From NCBI GenBank assembly GCA_016873435.1, contig VGXF01000011.1, positions 1-57,312 of the forward strand: a stretch of 57,312 nucleotides of DNA, in the 5' to 3' direction. Position 1 is the first letter of the stretch. Each line of letters opens with the position of its first letter. Of this stretch, positions 33,895 to 42,502 are shown in pieces. The notes under the pieces were generated by a model. It was not told the DNA's origin, made no database searches, and saw only the letters and a list, made by a program, of their open reading frames with translations. The position numbers were made by a program, and so were the translations under genes. This DNA comes from Nitrospira sp. (GTDB lineage Bacteria; Nitrospirota; Nitrospiria; Nitrospirales; Nitrospiraceae).

Positions 33895-33955
33895 GATAAT
33901 TCCTTTTGCTAGCAAGACGTGTACGGCCAAGAATAGGCTTTCTCGGCAGTGGAAT

Positions 33956-34693
33956 TCAACCCTTCGCTGCGGCACCAGACGGTTGCAGGAGTTTCTCAAT
34001 TTCCTCTTCAAACACGGCGGCGGGAAATGCGCCGGGCAGGCCAATGGGTTTTTCCTTCCCCCCCTGTGCCGTTCGCAGCAGGATGAACCCAGGCGTGCCG
34101 ACGAAGCCGAGTGTCATGCCGTCTTCTTTCTCGCGCAGGATCGCCTGCCGAAAGGTTGCGTCGCGCAGGCACGCGTCGAACTTCGCGCGGTCGAGACCGA
34201 GCGCCTTAGCATGCTCCGACAGCGGCGCCGTATCCATGCCCTGGGCAAAGAGCCGGTCATGCATCGGCCAGTATTGGCCCTGGGCGCCCGCACAGCGCGC
34301 GGCGATGGCGCCGGCCATGCCCGCCCCCTCGGGATCACGCGGGTAGTCGCGATAGAGAAAGCGGAGCTTCCCTGTCTCCACGTATTTCTTCGATAGGATC
34401 GGCCAGGTTTCCCTGAAAAACTTCCCGCAATAGCCACACGTAAAATCCGAATATTCGATCAGCGTCACGGGCGCGGTGACATCGCCACGGAGCCGGTTGT
34501 CGGCCTGCCAGAGACGGTCCGGCAACGGCTCCCGCTGGGCGGCCTCCGGATTCAAATCCATGATGGACGTCTCGTGTCCACGCAGCGACAGCCATGCCGC
34601 GGCCGCCAGCCCCAGCACGATGACCACGCTGATTGCGGTCGGGACCAGGCGGGACGGAGGCGATGACGACGAGGTCTGGATCTTGGATTCCAT
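33956..34693 (-). CDS. DsbA-like periplasmic thiol-disulfide oxidoreductase
   Basis: 245 residues from the ATG at 34693. One N-terminal helix (ISVVIVLGLAAAAWLS) is a membrane anchor or signal, and the thioredoxin fold follows with the active site CGYC in YSDFTCGYCGKFFRE. The insertion of helices (ARCAGAQGQYWPMHDRLFAQ) and the cis-proline loop GFVGTPGFIL are typical of the DsbA/DsbG/BdbD group. It likely makes or isomerises disulfides in exported proteins. An in-frame TTG start at 34711 is less likely. Confidence 0.88.
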   Translation of the reverse strand: MESKIQTSSSSPPSRLVPTAISVVIVLGLAAAAWLSLRGHETSIMDLNPEAAQREPLPDRLWQADNRLRGDVTAPVTLIEYSDFTCGYCGKFFRETWPILSKKYVETGKLRFLYRDYPRDPEGAGMAGAIAARCAGAQGQYWPMHDRLFAQGMDTAPLSEHAKALGLDRAKFDACLRDATFRQAILREKEDGMTLGFVGTPGFILLRTAQGGKEKPIGLPGAFPAAVFEEEIEKLLQPSGAAAKG

Positions 34694-34718
34694 GGGTGCG
34701 TAGGTGGGCAAAAAAAAC

Positions 34719-35822
34719 TTAGGAGGGTTTACGCTTCGTGCCGAATTTTTCCAGCAGGCCCATCAACAGCAGCGGCCAGACCACCGTGGCGTCGCTCAGC
34801 ACTTCCGCAAAGCGGCCGCCTTCCTCTGCAGGAATGAATTTGCCCCAGGAGATGCCTTCTTTATACGTGCAGCCGCTCAGCCCGCCCCAATAGTCTGGCT
34901 CGGGGCAGATGCGTACGCAGTACTGGAAGCGCGGTGGCTTGACGTCCAGGCCAAGTCGCAGATTGCCGATCTCCACGTAGGGGGCCACCTGCTGCGCCCA
35001 GTTGCGCGGCACGCCGCCGCCGATCGTGAAAATCCCAAGCCGCTTTGCAGAAAGCAGTTTCTCCGTGTAGCTGTTGAGGTCGAGGAACGGATTGAACTGC
35101 GGCCGGTGGGTATGCAGCGCGCGTAGCACGCCGAGGTCACCGCCCGTCTTACTCTCGCTACGAGCCCGATCGAGATTCTGTTGCATGGCCCAGGTCGCCA
35201 CATCGAGCCCCATCTCAGAGTCGGTGAAAGCCGGGATGTAGACAGGCACTTTCTTCTGATACGCGCTCTTGAGAATCCCAATGCCCTCGAACTCATCCAC
35301 CAGCGTCTTGCCGACTTCGCGCGTGAGCAGTTCCGAGGACATGGGCTGGGTCGTGTCGATGCGCTTGAGTGTCTGCCCAACGACGTGCTCGACATAGTTG
35401 AGATTTGCTTCCATCTCGAGCGTGTCGTAGACGCGGTTGTAGCCTTTCTCAAACAGCTCTTCGTCGCTGACGTCCGGATCGTAGCGGTAATGCGTTTTCC
35501 CCACCGATTCGCTGAGCCCGTGGGCGATGAGCGCGCCGGTGGAGACGATCACGTGCACCATGCCGCGGTCGATCATCGTGGCGATGATCCGGCCCATCTT
35601 GGCGATGGTCATCGCGCCAGACAGCGTCATGACAACGGTGCAGTCCGGATCCTCGATCATCGCGCTGAGCACCTCGTAGGCCTCGCCCACGCGGCGGCCG
35701 CCAAACGCGGTCTTGCGCATCGCGCCCAGCAGATCGGCAAAGGTTTTGATGTTGTCTGGGTTGAGCGGTTCGAGGGCTTCGAGGCCATCCTCGGCGCCGT
35801 CATGAAACTCACGTGGCTTCAT
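34719..35822 (-). CDS. Deoxyhypusine synthase-like protein
   Basis: Deoxyhypusine synthase-family protein, 367 residues from the ATG at 35822. The NAD-binding elements VVMTLSGAMT, VSTGALIAHG, PAFTDSEMG and IGGGVPRNW are present. The catalytic lysine that carries the aminobutyl group in the human enzyme is kept in EGISWGKFIP (K328 here). Bacteria have no eIF5A, so the acceptor is not the archaeal/eukaryotic protein; related bacterial enzymes make homospermidine from putrescine or spermidine. The putrescine genes 3-4 kb away fit that reading (inference). 17 extra codons upstream are rejected. Confidence 0.88.
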   Translation of the reverse strand: MKPREFHDGAEDGLEALEPLNPDNIKTFADLLGAMRKTAFGGRRVGEAYEVLSAMIEDPDCTVVMTLSGAMTIAKMGRIIATMIDRGMVHVIVSTGALIAHGLSESVGKTHYRYDPDVSDEELFEKGYNRVYDTLEMEANLNYVEHVVGQTLKRIDTTQPMSSELLTREVGKTLVDEFEGIGILKSAYQKKVPVYIPAFTDSEMGLDVATWAMQQNLDRARSESKTGGDLGVLRALHTHRPQFNPFLDLNSYTEKLLSAKRLGIFTIGGGVPRNWAQQVAPYVEIGNLRLGLDVKPPRFQYCVRICPEPDYWGGLSGCTYKEGISWGKFIPAEEGGRFAEVLSDATVVWPLLLMGLLEKFGTKRKPS

Positions 35823-36024
35823 TGCCCACCGATGTGCAAGTGATGTGTCAAACGATGTGCCCGTTATACACAAACTAGCGGAGACGCGTCAATCACGAGG
35901 AGGCACATGGGGAGGAACGTGACCCCGCGGTACGCACGCATGAGGATTGGATGACCCCAAATAACTGGAGGGGCTTCGCCCGTCATGCCAAGCACTAGCA
36001 CGACGCACTACAGCAAGCTGGGGG

Positions 36025-36102
36025 TGGTGGTCCCAACGGGATTCGAACCCGTGTTTAAGCCTTGAGAGGGCTCCGTCCTGGGCCGGGCTAGACGATGGGA
36101 CC
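36025..36102 (-). tRNA. tRNA-Glu (anticodon CTC)
   Basis: Cloverleaf on the minus strand: acceptor GGTCCCA pairing with TGGGACC, D-stem GTCT/GGAC, anticodon stem GAGCC/GGCTT with loop CTCTCAA, and T-arm with GGGTTCGAATCCC. The discriminator A and an encoded CCA (36025-36027) follow. It reads GAG codons. Confidence 0.93.
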
Positions 36103-36131
36103 ATCCATGCAGCACTTGAGAAGCGCGGCAG

Positions 36132-36160
36132 ACTCTAACACAGGGCGCCGGCGTTTTCAA
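36132..36160 (-). promoter_or_regulatory. Promoter of tRNA-Glu
   Basis: On the minus strand TTGAAA (36155-36160), a 17-base spacer and TAGAGT (36132-36137), ending 29 bases before the mature tRNA 5' end. Confidence 0.6.
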
Positions 36161-36223
36161 AGCGACGCGTTTCGTTTCCCCGTCTATTCCTGTCCGCCTT
36201 ATTTATGCTAGATTTCCTGTGCG

Positions 36224-37915
36224 ATGACGACGCCCGACTCCACCGCACCGACGAATTTCATCCGCGAGATCGTCGCGCAGGACCTCGCATCCGGCCGGTG
36301 CACGCGCGTCGTCACGCGCTTTCCGCCGGAGCCGAACGGTTATCTGCACATCGGCCACGCGAAGTCCATCTGCCTGAACTTCGGCCTCGCGATCGAGTAC
36401 AAGGGCATCTGCTATCTGCGCTTCGACGACACGAATCCCGAAACCGAAGATCCGGAATACGTGCAGGCCATTCAGGACGACGTGCGCTGGCTGGGTTTCG
36501 CCTGGCCCGGCAAGATGCTTTACGCCTCAAACTACTTCGACACGCTCTACGCGTTTGCCGTCACGCTGATCAACAAGGGCAAGGCTTACGTGGACAGCTC
36601 ATCGGCGGAGGATATTCGCACGCACCGGGGCACGCTCACCGAGCCGGGCCAGGACAGCCCGCACCGCACCCGCTCGGTCGAGGAAAACCTGGACTTGTTC
36701 CAGCGTATGAAGGCCGGCGAATTCGTTGACGGCGCCCACGTCCTGCGCGCGAAAATCGACATGGCCTCACCGAACATCAACCTGCGCGATCCGGTGCTGT
36801 ACCGCATCCGCAAGGCCGTACATTACCGGACCGGTAATCAATGGTGCATCTATCCGTCCTATGATTTTGCGCATCCGCTCTCGGATGCGCTGGAAGGGAT
36901 CACCCATTCCATTTGCACGCTAGAGTTCGAGGATCACCGGCCGCTCTACAACTGGGTGGTGGCTGAATGCGAGGCGCCGAGCTGCCCGCAGCAAATCGAG
37001 TTCGCGCGACTGAATCTCCCCGGCACCGTCATGAGCAAACGGCGGCTGCTGGAACTGGTTGGCAAGAAACTGGTCAGCGGGTGGGATGATCCGCGCCTGC
37101 CCACGATCAAGGGTCTGCGCCGGCGCGGCTACACGCCAGAAGCCCTCCGGACGTTTTGCGAGCATATCGGCGTGGCCAAACGCGATGCGACCATCGAGAT
37201 GGCCCTGCTCGAACATTTTATCCGCACAGACCTCAATAAGCGCGCCCTGCGCGTCATGGCCGTGCTCAAACCGCTGAAAATCGTGATTGAAAATTACCCC
37301 GAAGGTCAAGTCGAGGAGCTGGAGGCAGTGAACAACCCGGAAGATGCACGCGCCGGCACGCGAAAGGTCCCCTTCGCCCGCACCATTTACATTGAGCAGG
37401 AGGATTTCCGAGAAGTCCCGCCACCGAAATATTTTCGTCTATCCCCCGGCACAGAAGTGCGTCTCCGTTACGCTTACATTATTAAATGCGAGAGCCTGGT
37501 GACGAACGAGCGCGGCGAGGTCATCGAAGTTCGGTGCACCTACGATCCAGGCACGAGGAGCGGAGGCCCACAGGCGAACCGCAAGGTCAAGGCGACCATT
37601 CACTGGGTATCGGCCAAGCATGCACTCGACGCTGAGATTCGGCTCTACGACACGCTGCTCAAGACCGATCTCGCCAAGGTCCCGCCAGACCATGATTTGA
37701 CGCTCTATCTTAATCCCCAATCATTAGAGAAACTGACCGGCTGCAAAGTCGAACCAAGTCTCTTGAATGGAAAAATCGGCGACCGGTATCAGTTTGAACG
37801 GCAGGGGTACTTTTGTGTGGATTCAGATACGACAAAAGGCCTGCTCACCTTCAACCGCACCGTGCCCCTCCGCGATACCTGGGCAAAAATCGAAAAGACG
37901 CAGCAGGACGGCTGA
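36224..37915 (+). CDS. glnS: Glutaminyl-tRNA synthetase
   Basis: Class I synthetase that charges tRNA-Gln directly, 563 residues. HIGH is at residues 42-45 ([15 protein letters not shown]), and the KMSKS-type loop reads VMSKRRLL. The C-terminal half has the two beta-barrel anticodon-binding domains, for example around [21 protein letters not shown] and the late [15 protein letters not shown]. GlnRS is limited to some bacteria, and its presence together with gltX suggests direct glutamine charging rather than transamidation, although gatCAB may be elsewhere. The ATG at 36224 has a weak ribosome site. It is next to the tRNA-Glu gene and convergent with the phosphatase gene with no gap. Confidence 0.95.
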   Translation: MTTPDSTAPTNFIREIVAQDLASGRCTRVVTRFPPEPNGYLHIGHAKSICLNFGLAIEYKGICYLRFDDTNPETEDPEYVQAIQDDVRWLGFAWPGKMLYASNYFDTLYAFAVTLINKGKAYVDSSSAEDIRTHRGTLTEPGQDSPHRTRSVEENLDLFQRMKAGEFVDGAHVLRAKIDMASPNINLRDPVLYRIRKAVHYRTGNQWCIYPSYDFAHPLSDALEGITHSICTLEFEDHRPLYNWVVAECEAPSCPQQIEFARLNLPGTVMSKRRLLELVGKKLVSGWDDPRLPTIKGLRRRGYTPEALRTFCEHIGVAKRDATIEMALLEHFIRTDLNKRALRVMAVLKPLKIVIENYPEGQVEELEAVNNPEDARAGTRKVPFARTIYIEQEDFREVPPPKYFRLSPGTEVRLRYAYIIKCESLVTNERGEVIEVRCTYDPGTRSGGPQANRKVKATIHWVSAKHALDAEIRLYDTLLKTDLAKVPPDHDLTLYLNPQSLEKLTGCKVEPSLLNGKIGDRYQFERQGYFCVDSDTTKGLLTFNRTVPLRDTWAKIEKTQQDG

Positions 37916-38383
37916 TCACCGTCTGGGGAGCCTCGCCAACAGAGCGGGCGCCGAATCCCAAATGTGATCAACGACTGATTTCACGTAGGCTCGGGCCGCG
38001 GCCATGTCCTCCAGCCAGTTTGGCAGCACCTCGTGCACATCCAACACCGGCTCTTCTTTTTCAAAACAGACCTGATTAAAGAGCGGCACGGCGCGGCCGA
38101 ATTGCTCACGGATGAAGTCACGGTGGTCGAACCCCATGGCAACGGCCAGATCGGCGCTTTCCAATAATTCGCGTGTGAGTTTCCGTTGAATGTGAGCCGA
38201 GGGATCAGTCCCCTTGGCGCGCAGATACTCGATGATCATGGGATGCACCGGCTGCGGCTTGGCCTCAATGCCGGCTGAGCCAACAATGAGTTTGGTCCCG
38301 GGGCCAAGTCTGGCCTTCAGTGCATACTCTGCCGTCACACTGCGAAAGACGTTACCAGTGCAGATAAACAAGATGGTCGGCAT
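37916..38383 (-). CDS. Low-molecular-weight protein tyrosine phosphatase-like protein
   Basis: 155 residues. The P-loop CTGNVFRS (CX5R-S) is at residues 8-15, as in low-molecular-weight tyrosine phosphatases and ArsC-type reductases. The general-acid DP of the phosphatase is not conserved as such; [12 protein letters not shown] occupies that region and keeps an aspartate. The arsenate-reductase cysteine pair is not evident. Targets are unknown; such proteins act in capsule and arsenate pathways. Its stop codon starts on the base after the glnS stop, giving two convergent genes in a TGATCA palindrome. Confidence 0.82.
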   Translation of the reverse strand: MPTILFICTGNVFRSVTAEYALKARLGPGTKLIVGSAGIEAKPQPVHPMIIEYLRAKGTDPSAHIQRKLTRELLESADLAVAMGFDHRDFIREQFGRAVPLFNQVCFEKEEPVLDVHEVLPNWLEDMAAARAYVKSVVDHIWDSAPALLARLPRR

Positions 38384-38430
38384 GCTCCCATATTACCAAG
38401 ACCTCCCTTTTTGTAGCGACTCTAGGTAGA

Positions 38431-39294
38431 ATGCCCACCATGAAACTGCCCCCCGCGCTGGAGAAACTCCAGACACGCCTCTGCCGGCTGGTTGGCCAGG
38501 CCATCGCTGACTATCGCATGATTGAAGACGGCGACACGGTCATGGTCTGCCTCTCCGGGGGCAAGGACAGTTACGGCCTGCTAGACATCCTCATGATCCT
38601 GCAGCAGCGCGCGCCGATCCGGTTCGAATTGGTTGCGGTAAATCTTGATCAGAAGCAGCCGGGATTTCCCGCCCACGTGCTGCCAGATTATCTGACGAAG
38701 CGCGGGGTCCCCTTTCATATTGAAACGCGCGATACCTATTCCGTCGTCAAACGATTGATTCCGGAAGGCCAGACCACCTGCTCGCTCTGCTCACGGCTCC
38801 GGCGGGGGCACCTCTACCGCGTGGCCGCGGACCTGGGGGCGACCAAGATCGCGCTCGGCCACCATCGCGATGACATCATCGAAACGCTGTTTTTAAATTT
38901 GTTCTATACCGGCAAGCTCAAGACCATGCCGCCGAAGCTGCGCTCAAAGGACGGACGGCATTTGGTGATTCGTCCGCTGGCGGCCGTGCCGGAGGCAGAT
39001 CTGGCCCGCTACGCGGACCTGCGGGAGTTTCCGATTATCCCCTGCGATCTCTGCGGCTCACAGGAGAATCTCAAGCGAAAAGAAGTCAAGGCGATGGTCC
39101 GCAAGTGGGAACAGACGATGCCCGGTTCTACCGACAGCATCTTCGCCGCACTCTCGAATGTCGCCCCGTCGCTGCTGATGGATCGCAAGCTGTTTGATTT
39201 CTCGAATCTGCGGCCAGGCGGAACGACCAATGCGTCCATACACACCCTCGGCCATCCCGCCTTTGCCGAAGAGGAACTGGAAGGGGTTCCCTAG
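38431..39294 (+). CDS. ttcA: tRNA 2-thiocytidine biosynthesis protein TtcA
   Basis: PP-loop ATP pyrophosphatase that thiolates C32 of certain tRNAs, 287 residues. The PP-loop is [13 protein letters not shown], and the iron-sulfur cysteines are in [12 protein letters not shown] and [12 protein letters not shown]. The C-terminal DFSNLRPGG segment is typical. It needs an iron-sulfur cluster and so depends on the ISC system 3-8 kb away. Near tRNA genes and synthetases, consistent with a translation-related neighbourhood. Confidence 0.94.
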   Translation: MPTMKLPPALEKLQTRLCRLVGQAIADYRMIEDGDTVMVCLSGGKDSYGLLDILMILQQRAPIRFELVAVNLDQKQPGFPAHVLPDYLTKRGVPFHIETRDTYSVVKRLIPEGQTTCSLCSRLRRGHLYRVAADLGATKIALGHHRDDIIETLFLNLFYTGKLKTMPPKLRSKDGRHLVIRPLAAVPEADLARYADLREFPIIPCDLCGSQENLKRKEVKAMVRKWEQTMPGSTDSIFAALSNVAPSLLMDRKLFDFSNLRPGGTTNASIHTLGHPAFAEEELEGVP

Positions 39295-39295
39295 C

Positions 39296-39928
39296 CTACG
39301 GCTTCCCCCACAACAGCTCTAAGCGATTCACACGCCCGCAGCTGGTCTTGTAGAACTTGTAGCGGATGGGATTCTTCTTATAGAAGTCCTGGTGGTACTC
39401 CTCCGCCGGGTAGAACTGCGCCGCCATCGCGACTTCGGTCACGATCGGCTCCTGGAACCGTTTGGACTGTACGAGCGCCTGTTTGGACGCCGCGGCCTGC
39501 TGTTTCTCCTGATCGTTGCCATAGAAAATCACCGCCCGGTACTGTGAACCGTGATCGCAGAACTGCGCATTCGATGTGATGGGATCCACGTTCTTCCAAA
39601 AATGGTCGAGCAGTTTCTGATAGGTGACTTTCGACGGATCGTAGAGGACTTCCACCGACTCGGCATGGCCGGTGCCCCCGGCTGAGACTTCCTCATAGGT
39701 CGGGGCTGCCGTTTTCCCGCCCATGTAGCCGGACGTGACGGAGACCACGCCCTCGACCTTCTCGAAGGCCTCCTCCATGCACCAAAAGCAGCCGCCGGCG
39801 AAGACAGCCTTGGCCGGCTCAGCTGAATGCCCGCTGCTTCCAGCAGCCACCAGCAAAATCGTCACCAGCGCGCGCAGTGCGATAGCGTGCATAGGCCGCG
39901 CCGGGGATCTTTCAGTAAGAAAATTCAT
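39296..39928 (-). CDS. msrA: Peptide methionine sulfoxide reductase MsrA (exported form)
   Basis: 210 residues; the active-site motif GGCFWCMEEAF holds the catalytic cysteine near residue 46, and GYMGG and YDPSKVTYQKLLDHFW are family segments. The N-terminus has a hydrophobic stretch (AIALRALVTILLVAAGS) ending near HSA, so the enzyme is probably exported to the periplasm. The start may be the second methionine (about residue 13) rather than the ATG at 39928. It lies just after the tRNA-Gln(TTG) gene and one base from the convergent ttcA stop. Confidence 0.93.
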   Translation of the reverse strand: MNFLTERSPARPMHAIALRALVTILLVAAGSSGHSAEPAKAVFAGGCFWCMEEAFEKVEGVVSVTSGYMGGKTAAPTYEEVSAGGTGHAESVEVLYDPSKVTYQKLLDHFWKNVDPITSNAQFCDHGSQYRAVIFYGNDQEKQQAAASKQALVQSKRFQEPIVTEVAMAAQFYPAEEYHQDFYKKNPIRYKFYKTSCGRVNRLELLWGKP

Positions 39929-39946
39929 TGTCGCGCCGAAGGTAGT

Positions 39947-40020
39947 TGGCTGGGGGACTAGGATTCGAACCTAGGTAGCCGGCTCCAAAGGCCGGCGTCC
40001 TGCCACTAGACGATCCCCCA
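39947..40020 (-). tRNA. tRNA-Gln (anticodon TTG)
   Basis: Acceptor TGGGGGA pairs with TCCCCCA; D-arm GTCTAG...GGAC; anticodon stem CCGGC/GCCGG with loop CTTTGGA (anticodon TTG, reads CAA); T-arm GGTTCGAATCC; discriminator G and encoded CCA. On the minus strand TATAAA with an upstream TTGTGA lies in the spacer before it. Confidence 0.94.
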
Positions 40021-40167
40021 GCGCGACCGGACCCGGGATCTAAAGACAGGCTACTTTATAATGAGAACTGACGAATCACAAGGAAAGCCGTCCGAACACG
40101 GGGACCCAAGCCAACTGGACCGGCCCTTGCACAGGCGTCAGTCCTGGTGAAACCGGAAAGCAAAAGT

Positions 40168-40241
40168 TGGCTGGGGGACTAGGAATCGAACCTAGGTAGT
40201 CAGATCCAGAGACTGACGTCCTACCGCTAGACGATCCCCCA
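40168..40241 (-). tRNA. tRNA-Gln (anticodon CTG)
   Basis: Same architecture as its neighbour: TGGGGGA acceptor, discriminator G, encoded CCA. The anticodon loop is CTCTGGA (anticodon CTG, reads CAG). The anticodon stem TCAGT/TCTGA has a T-T mismatch at its last pair. It begins 36 bases after the gltX stop on the same strand. Confidence 0.93.
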
Positions 40242-40277
40242 ACCGAGGGTAAGCCTAATATATGGATGCGGCGGAGG

Positions 40278-41744
40278 TCAAGCCGAGCCCTGCGCCCGCG
40301 CGAGACCTTTTTTGAGGCGCGCGAGCGTCCGGTCGCGCCCCAATACGTCCATCACATCGAAAAGGCCTGGGCTGGCCGTGCGGCCGGTGAGTGCGACACG
40401 AACCGGCTGGGCAAGCTGGCCCATCTTCATCCCCTGTTCTTCCACCACCTGCTTGAAGATCGTCTCCCACTGCGCCTTGTGAAAGGTCGGCTCGGCTTCG
40501 AACCGGGCGATCAAGACGGCGAGGGCCGGTACGATGGTGGGCGTGAGCTGCTTTTTCACCGCCTCCTCGTCCATCGCCGCGTCCGGACCGAAATAGGGCG
40601 TGACCCACGTGACCATTTCAGTAAGCGTTTTTGTCCGCTCCCGCACCATCACAACCAGTTTGGCCAGCCAGTCGGCTGGAGCTGCTCTCGCCTGCTCTTT
40701 GAATCCGGCCTGCTCCAGAAACGGAACCAGCAATGTAGCCACATGCGCCGGATCGTTTTGCTTGAGGTACTGCTCGTTCACCCAGAGCATCTTCTCCGGA
40801 TTGAACACGGCTGAGGAGGCCTGCACATGCTCGAAGTTGAATTTTTCGATCAGCTCCTGGCGCGTGAAGAGCTCCTGATCACCATACGACCAGCCGAGCC
40901 GCACCAGATAGTTGACCACCGCCTCAGACAAATACCCCATGTCGCGATAGGCCAGCACGGAGGTAGCGCCGTGCCGCTTGGAGAGGCGCGTCTTGTCGGA
41001 ACCGAGAATCATTGACAGATGCCCGAAGATCGGTACGGCAAATCCCAGCGCCTGAAACATGGGAATCTGGCGCGGCGTGTTGGTCAGGTGGTCGTCCCCC
41101 CGAATGACGTGGGTGATGCCCATGAGCGCGTCGTCCACGACGACGGAAAAGTTGTAGGTCGGATAGCCGTTGGAGCGGAGAATAATCAGATCGTCCACCG
41201 CGCTGTTGTCAAAGACGACCCGACCCTTCACGAGATCGTCAATAACGATCTCTCCCTCCTGCGGCGCCTTGAACCGCAGCGCCGCGTCGCCCGACGGTTT
41301 CCTGAGGCCCTTGTTGCGGCAGCGGCCGTCGTATTTCTGGCTGAGCCCCTTTGCCAATTGTTCCTTGCGACGCGCCTCCAGTTCGTCGGGCGTGCAGACG
41401 CACCAGTACGCCTGGCCCTGATCGAGCAGCTTCGTCGCATGCTCCCGATAGAGGTCCATACGCTCGGTCTGGCGGAAGGGGCCTTCATCCCAGTCCAATC
41501 CAACCCATTTCATGCCCTTGAGAATAGCGGTAATGGCCTCGTCGGTGGAGCGGTCCTGGTCCGTGTCTTCAATGCGGAGGATAAAGGCGCCGCCATGGCG
41601 CCGCGCGAAGAGCCAGTTGAAGAGGGCCGTACGGACGCCGCCGATGTGGAGATAGCCGGTCGGACTCGGCGCAAACCGCACGCGGACTTTCCCCGCTGGC
41701 CCGCCTGCACCGGACTTACTCACCGCATCTGAATCGCGAAACAT
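40278..41744 (-). CDS. gltX: Glutamyl-tRNA synthetase
   Basis: Class I synthetase for tRNA-Glu, 488 residues. The HIGH-type motif is PSPTGYLHIGG near residues 28-37, and the KMSKS-type loop is KTRLSKRHGA. A zinc-site remnant is seen in WCVCTPDELEARR and YDGRCRN, where the last histidine of the E. coli C-x-C-C-x-H site is asparagine. The C-terminal helical cage domain is complete. Downstream on the same strand are two tRNA-Gln genes and msrA, so read-through transcription is possible. With glnS present, a discriminating enzyme is expected. Confidence 0.94.
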   Translation of the reverse strand: MFRDSDAVSKSGAGGPAGKVRVRFAPSPTGYLHIGGVRTALFNWLFARRHGGAFILRIEDTDQDRSTDEAITAILKGMKWVGLDWDEGPFRQTERMDLYREHATKLLDQGQAYWCVCTPDELEARRKEQLAKGLSQKYDGRCRNKGLRKPSGDAALRFKAPQEGEIVIDDLVKGRVVFDNSAVDDLIILRSNGYPTYNFSVVVDDALMGITHVIRGDDHLTNTPRQIPMFQALGFAVPIFGHLSMILGSDKTRLSKRHGATSVLAYRDMGYLSEAVVNYLVRLGWSYGDQELFTRQELIEKFNFEHVQASSAVFNPEKMLWVNEQYLKQNDPAHVATLLVPFLEQAGFKEQARAAPADWLAKLVVMVRERTKTLTEMVTWVTPYFGPDAAMDEEAVKKQLTPTIVPALAVLIARFEAEPTFHKAQWETIFKQVVEEQGMKMGQLAQPVRVALTGRTASPGLFDVMDVLGRDRTLARLKKGLARAQGSA

Positions 41745-41842
41745 GAGCGGTATCTATAGCATGCGATCTGGGGGATGTATAGGGAGCGGACCCTAAACCA
41801 TGCATGAAGGAGGAACGCGGCACGATGATCTGAAGATCGATC

Positions 41843-41877
41843 AGTTCATCAATTAGCGTTCATCGTTTATAGGTTTG
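41843..41877. repeat. Degenerate heptad tract between gltX and fdx
   Basis: Units AGTTCAT, CAATTAG, CGTTCAT, CGTTTAT and AGGTTTG in exact register, ending just before the fdx stop at 41881. Confidence 0.75.
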
Positions 41878-41880
41878 CAG

Positions 41881-42297
41881 TCAGTGGCTTTCCTTGACCC
41901 GGTTGATGTTCACGGTGGGGATTTCGACGAGGATGTCCTTCGTTCCGTTCGGCACGCACTGGCAGCCGAGCCGTGAATTCAGCGTCACGGCCGGCGCCTC
42001 CTCAAGCTGGTCGAACTCGTCGTCCGTGCCGTCGCTGCAGGTGTCCAAGCCCTGCTTGACGATCACGTGGCAGGTCGAGCAGGCGCAAACGCCGCCGCAG
42101 ACATGCTCCAGCTCGATGCCGTTGCCCATCGCGATGTCGAGGATGCTGCCCGGCTGGCCAGTTTCGCCATAGGGAATCTTCGCCGGGTCGACCTGCACTC
42201 TGTGCTCGGTCTTGTCCGGCATAATGAATGTGACCGTGAAGGACTTGGTTGGCCGTTCAAAGCCCGCTTTTTCGATGTAAGGGTTCGTTCCACCCAT
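41881..42297 (-). CDS. fdx: ISC-type [2Fe-2S] ferredoxin
   Basis: Adrenodoxin-like ferredoxin of 138 residues. The cluster cysteines are in VCGGVCACSTCHVIV and in LNSRLGCQC; the acidic helix CSDGTDDEFDQLEEAP is where partners bind. It supplies electrons to IscS/IscU-driven cluster assembly in the ISC pathway. It is divergent from iscR, sharing the AT-rich regulatory spacer 42298-42502, so it probably responds to the same iron-sulfur signal. A TTAATG...TAAAAT pair upstream on its strand is a possible promoter. Confidence 0.92.
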   Translation of the reverse strand: MGGTNPYIEKAGFERPTKSFTVTFIMPDKTEHRVQVDPAKIPYGETGQPGSILDIAMGNGIELEHVCGGVCACSTCHVIVKQGLDTCSDGTDDEFDQLEEAPAVTLNSRLGCQCVPNGTKDILVEIPTVNINRVKESH

Positions 42298-42350
42298 CGC
42301 TATCCACAGATTATTTTACGCTAGAGGTGGCTAACATTAACACAGCGACA

Positions 42351-42381
42351 TGCGTTTTTTCATCACTTATTTTTTAACGCA
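42351..42381. promoter_or_regulatory. AT-rich inverted repeat in the fdx-iscR divergent region
   Basis: TGCGTT (42351-42356) and AACGCA (42376-42381) flank 19 mostly T-rich bases in a spacer that is visibly more AT-rich than the rest of the window. It could bind IscR or another regulator; binding is not established. Confidence 0.4.
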
Positions 42382-42411
42382 ATATATTGTTTTCTAAAGA
42401 CTTATTATCTG

Positions 42412-42440
42412 TTGACAATACGCGAGATCTGCTTATATCA
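42412..42440 (+). promoter_or_regulatory. Promoter of the isc operon
   Basis: TTGACA (42412-42417), 17-base spacer, TATATC (42435-42440), 63 bases before the iscR ATG. The -35 box is perfect. Confidence 0.65.
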
Positions 42441-42456
42441 TGTGTCCGACCAGAAT

Positions 42457-42483
42457 GATCGGAGATTAAAAGAGTCTCCGATC
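42457..42483 (+). promoter_or_regulatory. Perfect hairpin in the iscR leader
   Basis: GATCGGAGA (42457-42465) and TCTCCGATC (42475-42483) form a perfect 9-bp stem with a 9-base loop, ending 19 bases before the iscR ATG and just ahead of its GGAG ribosome site. It may be an operator or an mRNA structure controlling translation. Confidence 0.6.
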
Positions 42484-42502
42484 CCCCTTGTTGGAGAATG
42501 CC

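Noticed and set aside
36025-40241. tRNA cluster as integration site of a mobile element
   Set aside because: No integrase, no direct repeats of tRNA 3' ends noticed, and all surrounding genes are housekeeping.
8579-41877. Heptad tracts as CRISPR arrays or phage attachment sites
   Set aside because: Units are 7 bases, degenerate, without unique spacers, cas genes or integrases.
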